Positions 13,531 to 19,994 of a DNA stretch of 20,577 bases are shown piece after piece. The first letter of the stretch is position 1; every line of letters starts with the position of its first letter. The DNA lies in IMG/VR virus record IMGVR_UViG_3300037011_000333, positions 1 to 20,577 of that record. One strand, given 5' to 3'. Made by a program: the position numbers and the translations under genes. A model generated the notes under the pieces. It was not told the DNA's origin. It did no database searches and saw nothing but the letters and a program-made list of their open reading frames with translations. Source of the DNA: a virus.

Positions 13531-14836
13531 ACAGATTCAATCTCCCCTTCGCTATTTTTATATATTCCTTGCTAATTTCTATCCCGTGGAAACGTCTCCC
13601 CATCTGACAAGCAGCTACTCCCGTTGTGCCTGAGCCTACAAATGGGTCAACTACCATTTCTCCTTTTTGGGTAGTAGCATTAATAAGCCACCGCATTACA
13701 GATAATGGTTTTTGAGCAGGATGTTGTTTCATATCCACTCCATTGAAATTCGTCTGTGGCACTGCCGCTACATGACAATCAAAATCCGTGAGTTCTTTCC
13801 CCCATTCGTGTCCTTCTATTTTTATCTTTTTCTCGGAATCCTTACGGCGATAAAAAAATATGGGCTCCCATGTTTGTTTGAATCCTTTACGACTTTGAGG
13901 ACTCTTATTGTTCGGATAATGCCAGACGAGTAATTGTTGAAAGCTATAGTTGGAAAGAAATTTGTCAAACCATTGTTTCCCTTGAAATAGATATCGTTGA
14001 CTCCAAAAAATTAAAAAGAAATCTGCCCCACACTCATTCCATTTGTCTAACCAATTGCAAGTAAACTTTTCGAGTTTGTCTGGCTCCCATGTCTCTTTCA
14101 GAATCCCATAGGGTGGATCTGTAATAACTGCATTGCATGGTATCATTGTTTCATCGCTTGTAACCATCCATTGATCTGTCAATGGCGCCTGTTTTGCCGC
14201 CTCAGCTACCTTCTTTTTGTTGCTATCCTTACGCATATCTCGCTTGACCTGCGATATCGTTTTCTTTCCACTCGTAATATCAGCTATCTTTTCCGGTGCA
14301 GTTTCCTTAATCTTCTTGACATCCGAAACATACTGCTTGTTTGTGCCGACTACCTTTGCAGCTTGGTCATCAGACTTTAGCATCGGTTGTCCAATTTTTT
14401 GGATAAGCGATTTTTTTGTCTTACCTGTGGTAGAAACCGCAACATCTTGTGGTTGGTCTGCTTTTTTGGCTTTTTCGCTCTTTTTGTCTCCTCCTGCCAG
14501 CCTCTGCCTTTCCTTTGCCTCTTGTGCCAGCATCGGCTCTATCTCCATTGCTATGACTGCCTTCTGACTGCTGTTGAGGTGTCTGCGATGCAGATTCATG
14601 GAAATAACAAACATAACCAGCGATCCTTTTCCGTCCCATGTCTCAAATTTTGGCTGGATGCCGAGTTCCAGGCAGGCTTTATAACGATTGCGTCCATCAA
14701 GGATTCGACCATCAGAATGCAAACAGATCGGTTGTAATAATCCAATAGAAGCTATGTCATCTTTGAATATTTTATATTCATTGTCATCCATGAGAGGGAA
14801 TATTTCACTGACAGGATGAATTTTTAACTCACTCAT
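13517..14836 (-). CDS. ParB-domain/DNA methyltransferase fusion (N6-adenine or N4-cytosine type)
   Basis: A 439-aa fusion from ATG 14836, chosen over ATG 14848 because GGAGG lies five bases upstream. Residues 1-60 form a ParB/Srx-type N-terminal domain (SEIFPLMDDNEYKIFKDDIA, then SDGRILDGRNRYKAC). A Lys-rich linker follows, with a helix-turn-helix-like GTNKQYVSDVKKIKE (164-178). The C-terminal methyltransferase has motif IV TDPPYGI (239-245) before motif I VVDPFVGSGTTGVAACQ (395-411), the order of the beta class. DPPY favours N6-adenine. Fusions of this kind occur widely in phages as solitary methylases that protect DNA or alter regulation. An overlapping nuclease-like gene follows. Confidence 0.9.
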   Translation of the reverse strand: MSELKIHPVSEIFPLMDDNEYKIFKDDIASIGLLQPICLHSDGRILDGRNRYKACLELGIQPKFETWDGKGSLVMFVISMNLHRRHLNSSQKAVIAMEIEPMLAQEAKERQRLAGGDKKSEKAKKADQPQDVAVSTTGKTKKSLIQKIGQPMLKSDDQAAKVVGTNKQYVSDVKKIKETAPEKIADITSGKKTISQVKRDMRKDSNKKKVAEAAKQAPLTDQWMVTSDETMIPCNAVITDPPYGILKETWEPDKLEKFTCNWLDKWNECGADFFLIFWSQRYLFQGKQWFDKFLSNYSFQQLLVWHYPNNKSPQSRKGFKQTWEPIFFYRRKDSEKKIKIEGHEWGKELTDFDCHVAAVPQTNFNGVDMKQHPAQKPLSVMRWLINATTQKGEMVVDPFVGSGTTGVAACQMGRRFHGIEISKEYIKIAKGRLNLYGKE

Positions 14837-14847
14837 TTGTGCCTCCA

Positions 14848-15210
14848 TCAGAATGGATCCAGTTCCCCGGTTTCCTCAGCCGGCTGTTCTTCCCCGCCAT
14901 TTTTCTTCTTCCCCACAAACTTTATTTCCTCAGCGACAACCACTGTCTTGCTCCTTTTCTGTCCATCGGATTCCCATGTCTCTGTTTTCAATCTGCCACG
15001 ACAAAGCATTTGCGACCCCTTGCTGAGATATTTCCCGGCATTCTCCGCCAGCTTCCCCCAAGCGGTTATTTCGGCAAAGAATGTTTCTTCGGTATCTTTG
15101 TACTTCCTGTTTGTCGCAACTCCAATCTTTGCAACGGCAGTACCGGAAGACGTGTATTTAAGATCCGGATCCCTTGTTAAATTCCCTAATATTACTACAC
15201 TATTAAACAT
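14848..15210 (-). CDS. ssb: Single-stranded DNA-binding protein
   Basis: A 120-aa SSB from ATG 15210 (GGAG five bases upstream; an in-frame GTG two codons earlier is less likely). The OB fold is clear: MFNSVVILGNLTRDPDLKYT, SSGTAVAKIGVATNRKYKD, FFAEITAWGKLAENAGKYLS, KGSQMLCRGRLKTETWE. A short acidic tail ends in ELDPF, a shortened form of the DDDIPF tip that binds replication and repair partners. It is much shorter than bacterial SSB (about 175 aa) because the linker is nearly absent, as in many phages. It overlaps the RusA gene end by 16 bases. Confidence 0.96.
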   Translation of the reverse strand: MFNSVVILGNLTRDPDLKYTSSGTAVAKIGVATNRKYKDTEETFFAEITAWGKLAENAGKYLSKGSQMLCRGRLKTETWESDGQKRSKTVVVAEEIKFVGKKKNGGEEQPAEETGELDPF

Positions 15211-15659
15211 TTCCACTCCATTTCTGGTGTCATTTCTGTTACAAGAATATCGGCACCTGGCTTATCATCTGTGTATTTTTTTATGACGACCTGCATGATT
15301 ACCTGCGTGTCATCTTTCCATAAAATTTTTGTCAGTGCATCTTCTGTACTGCGAATCATTTTCGTAGTGTCGGGTTTGACACCCGGATAGACAGGCGCTG
15401 ATAGTTTCAATAAGTTAGCATTCTTTCCCGATCCATAATGACCCTTCGGACGTGCTATCCAGAAAATTATTCTCATGAAAAGTGGACCGGTCAATAGCGG
15501 ACCATTGAAAACTTCCTGACAAGCATGCCGGACGTCAGCTCTCCAGTCCTTGCTTTTCTTGCAATCTTCAGTCACAATTGCCCTGTTTGTTCCCTTAATC
15601 ACAAAGGCACGCTTGGATCCACCTGGTCTTGGAATTCCATATACCCGAAAAGTTACCAT
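15195..15659 (-). CDS. rusA: RusA-family Holliday junction resolvase
   Basis: A 154-aa protein from ATG 15659 (MVTFRVYGIPRPGGSKRAFV...), with AAGGAG seven bases upstream. The frame is open further up to 15836, but that stretch holds the tRNA-like RNA. RusA motifs are the KPDTTKMIRSTEDAL segment (PDxxN-like followed by the ED-A-L aspartate) and LWKDDTQVIMQVVIKKY (the catalytic DD). RusA cuts four-way junctions symmetrically and resolves recombination intermediates before packaging. It lies next to SSB and downstream of replication genes, as in many temperate phages. Confidence 0.92.
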   Translation of the reverse strand: MVTFRVYGIPRPGGSKRAFVIKGTNRAIVTEDCKKSKDWRADVRHACQEVFNGPLLTGPLFMRIIFWIARPKGHYGSGKNANLLKLSAPVYPGVKPDTTKMIRSTEDALTKILWKDDTQVIMQVVIKKYTDDKPGADILVTEMTPEMEWKCLIV

Positions 15660-15675
15660 GATCTCCTTTTTATTT

Positions 15676-15842
15676 TGCCGGAGGCAGGATTCGATACCTG
15701 CACGATGAGCAACGGGCAAAGCCACACTGTACTCATCCACCCCTCTGGGGTTGCGTCTACTCTTCACATGGCTCGGAAGTCCGATTGCTGCCCGCGGCTT
15801 CCAATTTAAGCTGTAAGCGCCATGTGCTTCCGCCACTCCGGC
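15676..15842 (-). ncRNA. tRNA-Leu-like structured RNA, about 167 nt
   Basis: On the minus strand the first 15 bases (GCCGGAGTGGCGGAA) and the last 13 before the discriminator region (CCTGCCTCCGGCA) match tRNA-Leu. They form a perfect 7-bp acceptor stem GCCGGAG/CTCCGGC (15842-15836 with 15683-15677). A T-arm GCAGG/CCTGC encloses TATCGAAT (15701-15684), one base longer than a normal T-loop. A D-arm-like GCG...CGC with an 11-nt loop and a CTTAAAT loop (as in a UAA anticodon) follow the 5' end. There is no normal anticodon stem. Instead an 8-bp helix CACATGGC/GCCATGTG (15826-15819 with 15772-15765), a small ACCCC/GGGGT hairpin (15739-15751) and a long arm GATGAG/CTCATC (15704-15737) occupy the middle. 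No CCA is encoded. It fills a 192-base gap between two genes. Not a standard tRNA; function unknown. Confidence 0.65.
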
Positions 15843-15851
15843 ATCCCTTTG

Positions 15852-16235
15852 TTAGACCGGTGGTTCAGCCGGTGGCTCAACCGGTGCGTTCGGCACAATA
15901 TCCGCCAACGCAGTTGCAATGGCAATAACCTTGTTTAGCTTTTCTCTTTCAACTGGAGTGATCGCTGGATTCTGAAGCGAAGAAATTAAATTAATAATCT
16001 CGGCGCTCGCTTCTTCCAATTTTACGGTAACAAAATCTAAAGCATCGGATAATTCTGACATGTGTTTTTTCACCTCCTTTCTTGTTTTGTCAATGGCGAG
16101 GACGACAAATCCGGTTGCTACCCAGATTGTCGCCATAATGCCATTTCCAAAAATAATGCTGAGTACAGCAAGCGATAATGTGAGAAACCAAATGATGCTG
16201 ATGTAATGATTGTTTGGATTAAACTTTTGTATCAT
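15852..16235 (-). CDS. Two-helix membrane protein with internal start site
   Basis: From ATG 16235 (AAGGAGGTG five bases upstream) this is a 127-aa protein. It has two adjacent membrane helices (about residues 10-31 and 34-50), a basic KTRKEVKKH stop-transfer, and a soluble helical domain with a Pro/Glu/Val tail (NAPVEPPAEPP). An in-frame ATG at 16061 (MSELSDALDFV...) has its own perfect Shine-Dalgarno, AAGGAGGTGA at 16079-16070, so a 69-aa soluble form may also be made. I recognise no family. Size and topology resemble holin or superinfection-exclusion type membrane proteins, but the neighbours are replication genes. Confidence 0.65.
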   Translation of the reverse strand: MIQKFNPNNHYISIIWFLTLSLAVLSIIFGNGIMATIWVATGFVVLAIDKTRKEVKKHMSELSDALDFVTVKLEEASAEIINLISSLQNPAITPVEREKLNKVIAIATALADIVPNAPVEPPAEPPV

Positions 16236-16254
16236 TAACACCTCCTTAGTTTTT

Positions 16255-16419
16255 TCATGTCGCATACACAATGCTAAACATCATGTCACATTTTTTGCAT
16301 TTGCATACATAAAAAAGCGTTGAATCGGCTTGCTCGAATGCCTCCAATCTCTCGAATAATACAGCATCTGCATTGCCACAATACTTGCAGACATAATTTT
16401 CAAAGAGTTCTGATCTCAT
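16255..16419 (-). CDS. Small zinc-ribbon-like protein (54 aa)
   Basis: A 54-aa ORF from ATG 16419 that overlaps the primase-helicase stop as ATGA. It begins MRSELFENYVCKYCGNADAV and ends with FYVCKCKKCDMMFSIVYAT. Two cysteine pairs (CKYC and CKCKKC), about 25 residues apart, are the layout of a zinc ribbon (CxxC...CxxC). Such small proteins often bind nucleic acid or partner proteins. Coupling to the primase-helicase gene suggests a replication-associated role, which is inference. Confidence 0.65.
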   Translation of the reverse strand: MRSELFENYVCKYCGNADAVLFERLEAFEQADSTLFYVCKCKKCDMMFSIVYAT

Positions 16420-18002
16420 TGTTTCCAATACCATGTGCCTTCATTTTTCAGCACAACTCCCCTTTCCATAACAAAATCTATTTTTGCACCTGTCGGATCT
16501 ACCGAATATTCGTGCCAGTTTTTCGCCTTTACAATTGTCAGCGTCCCATAGTCTATGCTCAGGTAAAGTCGTGCTTTTTCTTTCGTAATTGCACCGCCTC
16601 GTCCCATATCTGTTGTAGCATCCTTTTTCTGCAATGCAATAATGGCTATTCCTTTTCTCAGTTTATCAAAGATTTTTTTAATCCACCCGCCTACCTTGTA
16701 GAAGTCCTCATGTATTTCCATAAAATCAATTATATTTACTGCATCCGGAAGAATAATATCCCACCAGTCTTGACTTCGTTTTATCCATTCTACTTTTTCT
16801 CTGAACGAAGCCAGTCCAGTACCAAAACCCTTTAGACGTATTGACAATTCGTGGCTATCCATTTCTGAGGATTGATATCTAACGTGAAAATTGTCTTTAT
16901 TTTTCACTGCGAAATTAAGAAGCATGGCAGTTTTCCCAGCATTGCTCGTACCAGCAACGACAGCAATGTTTCCTTCGTATAAATCTGCGAATTGCTCTAT
17001 CCCAAAAGGCCATTTGAAATTTAGAGGCTGCGGAGTCTGATCAGACAGTTGGATATACTCAATCGTTTTATCGAGAAGCCGATAAACACCAATACCTTTG
17101 TCTCTCTCGATTATTCCTCTCCGGGATAATTCCATGACTGCTGCCCGGCCTTCACCTTTCTGTTCTGTATTCTTCAGATTGAGTTCATTAAAACAGGATT
17201 CTATGCGAAACGTCCCGTCCTGCGCTATGCACCATTGCGAAACTTCTTGCTTCACGTTGCGAGGTTGTTCAGATGCTCGCCTTAATGCACTTAGAACTTT
17301 CTGTTCAGCTTCTTTTAGTGGGAATGGTGGGTGGCATGCCAGTGCAAGTTTTACAAGTGTTTCATAGATTTCCTCCTGTGGAATCCGGGATTTTACCAAA
17401 GCATTCGCTATATGAAACATATCTTCATCTCGCCGACCTTCTGTAAACATCAGACCGGTTGGCGATGGTACCATAATTTCTTTTGAACTTATTTTCTTTG
17501 GTAAAACGTCATAGAGACTTTTTGGTATTCTTGGTATTTCCATCTGACCAATATCAATACCCTCATTCCATTCATACCTCTTGCCATTGGCACCAACTGA
17601 GGGTGGCGCAATAATCATCCCCCCATTGGCGCGAATATCCACTTTTGTAAAACCATCTATCCCGGCTTTTGTAATCAGATTAGAATCGAGACACCTAAAC
17701 CACCAATGTTGTCCCCCTCTCGGAGAATTAACAATAGGGACAATTAGCGAATCTGGCACAAAACTTTCAATCTCCTTTTTTCCTTCCTCACTGTCGATGT
17801 CAATCACAGCCACACCTGATATCTGTCCGGTAATAACACCGATATTAGCATCCGGCCACTTTTTCCACCAATCCTTGATATCTTGTTCTGTCGGAAGCTT
17901 TTTCTGATAAATAGCCCAATCAACAAGAGATTTTTTATCTTTTGGAATAACAGGTATTACCGAAAACCCTTGCCGTAGATATTTAATTGCCTGCTGCATC
18001 AT
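16416..18002 (-). CDS. Primase-polymerase fused to RecA-fold helicase
   Basis: A 528-aa fusion from ATG 18002, chosen because GAGGGG lies four bases upstream; an upstream ATG 18023 lacks this. The N-terminal Prim-Pol (archaeo-eukaryotic primase-like, bifunctional primase/polymerase) domain has the catalytic DID at residues 68-70 (VAVIDIDSEEG), SPRGGQHWWF (93-102) and VDIRANGGMIIAPPS (121-135). A primase-C-terminal helical region follows around 190-245. The C-terminal ATPase has Walker A GTSNAGKT (351-358), a Walker B-like IIDFMEIHEDFYK (about 424-436) and ALQKK (456-460), as in DnaB/RecA-fold helicases. It probably primes and unwinds at the phage fork. It overlaps the initiator-like gene by 20 bases. 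Confidence 0.92.
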   Translation of the reverse strand: MMQQAIKYLRQGFSVIPVIPKDKKSLVDWAIYQKKLPTEQDIKDWWKKWPDANIGVITGQISGVAVIDIDSEEGKKEIESFVPDSLIVPIVNSPRGGQHWWFRCLDSNLITKAGIDGFTKVDIRANGGMIIAPPSVGANGKRYEWNEGIDIGQMEIPRIPKSLYDVLPKKISSKEIMVPSPTGLMFTEGRRDEDMFHIANALVKSRIPQEEIYETLVKLALACHPPFPLKEAEQKVLSALRRASEQPRNVKQEVSQWCIAQDGTFRIESCFNELNLKNTEQKGEGRAAVMELSRRGIIERDKGIGVYRLLDKTIEYIQLSDQTPQPLNFKWPFGIEQFADLYEGNIAVVAGTSNAGKTAMLLNFAVKNKDNFHVRYQSSEMDSHELSIRLKGFGTGLASFREKVEWIKRSQDWWDIILPDAVNIIDFMEIHEDFYKVGGWIKKIFDKLRKGIAIIALQKKDATTDMGRGGAITKEKARLYLSIDYGTLTIVKAKNWHEYSVDPTGAKIDFVMERGVVLKNEGTWYWKQ

Positions 18003-18903
18003 GGGACCCCTCGGTAAAAGCATCTAAATTCATAGAGGATATCTTGGCCAGTTTTTCTTTAGATAAATTTAAAGGCTTTGTATTTGTTTCGATTTTGCTT
18101 TCATCTTTTCGTTGTATATCTACTCTTTTTGCCTTATCTTGTGATCGCAATAGCCAGTTTACTATAAATCTTTCATAATTGGACTTTCGATTTTTTGGAT
18201 TGGCTAATAACCATGCTTCCATAGCTTTAAACTCAGAATCAATATCTAAAGCTGGAAACTTTTCTTTTAACAGCGAGTGTTTTTGTGTAGTTAAATTTTT
18301 AAACTTAAATGTTTCCCAACAAAAATCAATTTTCGTTTCTGCAGTAGTATTCTTCTTCTTTAAGTATAGTTTAGTTCTGGCATTGCTTACAGCATTGCTT
18401 ACAGCATTGCTTACAGCATGTGATTTTACCAGTGTTTCCTCAGATTCTTGATTTGTAAAGTTAATATAGGATTTATCGGGTAAATTAAAAATAAGATTTT
18501 TTTGGTTTTCCAAAATACAAGCATTGCTTGGAGCATCAATTAAGTCCTCAAGGCTCTCTCTACCCCATCTGGCATTGGCCATCATTTGTGCTTTTTCCTT
18601 ATAAGCCACTATATGTCCTTCATGGTCAATCCAGTCATGAATATAAAATCCATCTTTATTATTTTTCAGAAATCCTACTTTAATAAGTGCTGCTATCATC
18701 TCGCCTTCATTTCCCCACCATCCAACGATAGACTCAATCTCCTGGGCAGAATACCCGGTCAGCTTCCCGTCTCTTGCATGATACTTACCAACGTAAGCCC
18801 ATATTTTGATCGGTATTACCTCCGAGCCCTTCCCCAACAGGCCAATCAGTCTGCGCGTCTTTGGGTGATTGAAATAATCTAAATCGAGATTAAGATAAGG
18901 CAC
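17983..18903 (-). CDS. Replication initiator/helicase-loader-like protein with internal repeats
   Basis: A 306-aa protein from GTG 18903. The N-terminal 100 residues (MPYLNLDLDYFNHPKTRRLI..., TGYSAQEIESIVGWWGN, GFYIHDWIDHEGHI) resemble the winged-helix domain of phage replisome organisers (Lin1244/Lin1753-type N-terminus). A low-complexity linker contains HAVSNAVSNAVSNA, encoded by 12-bp direct repeats. The C-terminal domain (TQKHSLLKEKFPALDIDSEF, MEAWLLANPKNRKSNYERFI, VNWLLR) has the pattern seen at the end of DnaD/DnaT-like loader proteins. Coupling to the primase-helicase fits a replication-start role. The repeats may be origin iterons, as in lambda O. Confidence 0.75.
   Translation of the reverse strand: MPYLNLDLDYFNHPKTRRLIGLLGKGSEVIPIKIWAYVGKYHARDGKLTGYSAQEIESIVGWWGNEGEMIAALIKVGFLKNNKDGFYIHDWIDHEGHIVAYKEKAQMMANARWGRESLEDLIDAPSNACILENQKNLIFNLPDKSYINFTNQESEETLVKSHAVSNAVSNAVSNARTKLYLKKKNTTAETKIDFCWETFKFKNLTTQKHSLLKEKFPALDIDSEFKAMEAWLLANPKNRKSNYERFIVNWLLRSQDKAKRVDIQRKDESKIETNTKPLNLSKEKLAKISSMNLDAFTEGSHDAAGN
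18380..18419. repeat. 12-bp direct repeats (candidate origin iterons)
   Basis: On the plus strand GCATTGCTTACA occurs three times without gaps at 18380-18391, 18392-18403 and 18404-18415, followed by a partial GCAT. A fourth related site, GCATTGCTTG plus GAGCAT, lies at 18521-18536. A very A/T-rich stretch (about 18460-18520) lies between them. Iterons next to an A/T-rich segment inside an initiator gene is the lambda-type origin layout. Confidence 0.6.
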
Positions 18904-18906
18904 TTT

Positions 18907-19494
18907 TTATTCCCATCCACCATTTAATGAAATGTTATTAATATCACTATCTGTTAAATAGGCAATTATTTCGGCAGCTACTTTTAATGCATGATCTGTT
19001 ATTTCCTTACCAGTAAAATGCATTACCTTATATCCTTTTTTTAATAAGTGTCTATCTCTTATTTTTTCATATCTCCTTTCATTTTCGATCCTTTCGTGAA
19101 ATTCTTGAGAATCACATTCAATAATTATCTCTTTCACCATCATTCGTGGAAGTTGTATCCCTTGATCTCTGGTATAACCATGAATGGAACCCCATGAGAT
19201 CTTGAAATCAACTCTATAGTTGTCTATACGATATTGCGGACCAATATATAATCCTCGTACATACCATATACCGTCTTTATCTTGGACTGGTTCGTCATCC
19301 TCCATCAGATTAAATTTTTGAATAGCTTTTAAAGCACAATAAAGCAACTGTTCTATAGGAGATTCAATATTTAATTCTATAAAATCATTCCATATCTCTT
19401 GATGAAACCCTATGCTTTCATGCTTGCCTATTTCTTCTGAACATTCATCAAGAAACTTCAAAACATTGTTAGCCACAACTGGAAATTTTTCCAT
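18907..19494 (-). CDS. Vsr/DUF559-like PD-(D/E)XK nuclease
   Basis: A 195-aa protein from ATG 19494 (TGATG overlap, GGGGAG six bases upstream). The C-terminal domain shows the DUF559/Vsr-type nuclease layout: an early Glu in ESPIEQLLYCALKAI, YRVDFKISWG with the catalytic Asp, IIIECDSQEFHERIENERRY with the ExD pair, and RDRHLLKKGYKVMHFTGKEI. The last part matches the family's R...L...GY.V..F pattern. The N-terminal 45 residues are helical and unassigned. In phages such nucleases may act in recombination, host DNA breakdown or repair. It sits between possible recombination genes and the replication initiator. I favour a DNA nuclease but cannot say which. Confidence 0.75.
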   Translation of the reverse strand: MEKFPVVANNVLKFLDECSEEIGKHESIGFHQEIWNDFIELNIESPIEQLLYCALKAIQKFNLMEDDEPVQDKDGIWYVRGLYIGPQYRIDNYRVDFKISWGSIHGYTRDQGIQLPRMMVKEIIIECDSQEFHERIENERRYEKIRDRHLLKKGYKVMHFTGKEITDHALKVAAEIIAYLTDSDINNISLNGGWE

Positions 19495-19994
19495 CAACAA
19501 CTCCCCTGTTGTATTGCCCTCTGGAAATTATTACATTCCAGTACCTTTTCTCCTAATTCACCCTCTAAATCAGTCCATTTTTCTTTTGTAAACTTCGGTT
19601 TGTGGATTCTACCAGGTATATCCATACAGGCAGGATAAACATTGATGCAATCGGCGCATAAACTCTTTATCTGTTTCGCTATGAGTTCATGCTCGATTTT
19701 ATCCAAAGAAGCTTCTGTGGCAAGACCTTTCTCGACCAGGACATGCTTTAAAACCACACAGATATTGTTGAGCTGATTGAATACCGAGAATGTCACAAAG
19801 TTATTCAGGGCTTCATCCCGGGACATTGGCTTCTGCATGAAATTCTTATGTTTTTCAAGAATCTTGTCAGCTTTGAATGCCAGCTTTATCGAAGCCTGTC
19901 CGATCAGTAATTCGTTCAGTTCAGCCTCTGAAAACTCCAGTAAGTTCTGTCGCATAAGGATTTGGATTTCTTCGTGAGTATATGGTCTGCTCAT
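19494..19994 (-). CDS. Hypothetical protein (166 aa) in the recombination/replication region
   Basis: A 166-aa protein from ATG 19994, overlapping the preceding stop as TAATG. It is mostly helical (THEEIQILMRQNLLEFSEAE, NELLIGQASIKLAFKADKIL) with a C-terminal cysteine cluster (CADCINVYPACMDIPG), which could bind metal, and two more cysteines at 153 and 166. I do not recognise a family. Its position between a possible annealing protein and a nuclease suggests a DNA-processing accessory role, which is inference only. Confidence 0.6.
   Translation of the reverse strand: MSRPYTHEEIQILMRQNLLEFSEAELNELLIGQASIKLAFKADKILEKHKNFMQKPMSRDEALNNFVTFSVFNQLNNICVVLKHVLVEKGLATEASLDKIEHELIAKQIKSLCADCINVYPACMDIPGRIHKPKFTKEKWTDLEGELGEKVLECNNFQRAIQQGSC

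Noticed and set aside
15806-15823. Mini-ORF ATG GCG CTT ACA GCT TAA (MALTA) inside the tRNA-like RNA, recalling the end of tmRNA tags
   Set aside because: The RNA is far too short for tmRNA, lacks the conserved tmRNA ends, and five codons can occur by chance.
15660-15836. N-terminal extension of RusA (GTG 15836, 59 extra residues)
   Set aside because: A strong ribosome binding site precedes ATG 15659, where the RusA family normally begins, and the upstream stretch forms the tRNA-like RNA.
15676-15842. Group I intron in a tRNA-Leu gene
   Set aside because: The insert beyond a normal tRNA is only about 80 nt, no conserved intron core is seen, and no 3' half of the anticodon stem (CTGTA) is present.
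16320-16835. Plus-strand ORF of 171 aa
   Set aside because: It is antisense to the primase-helicase and zinc-ribbon genes, with no recognisable domain.
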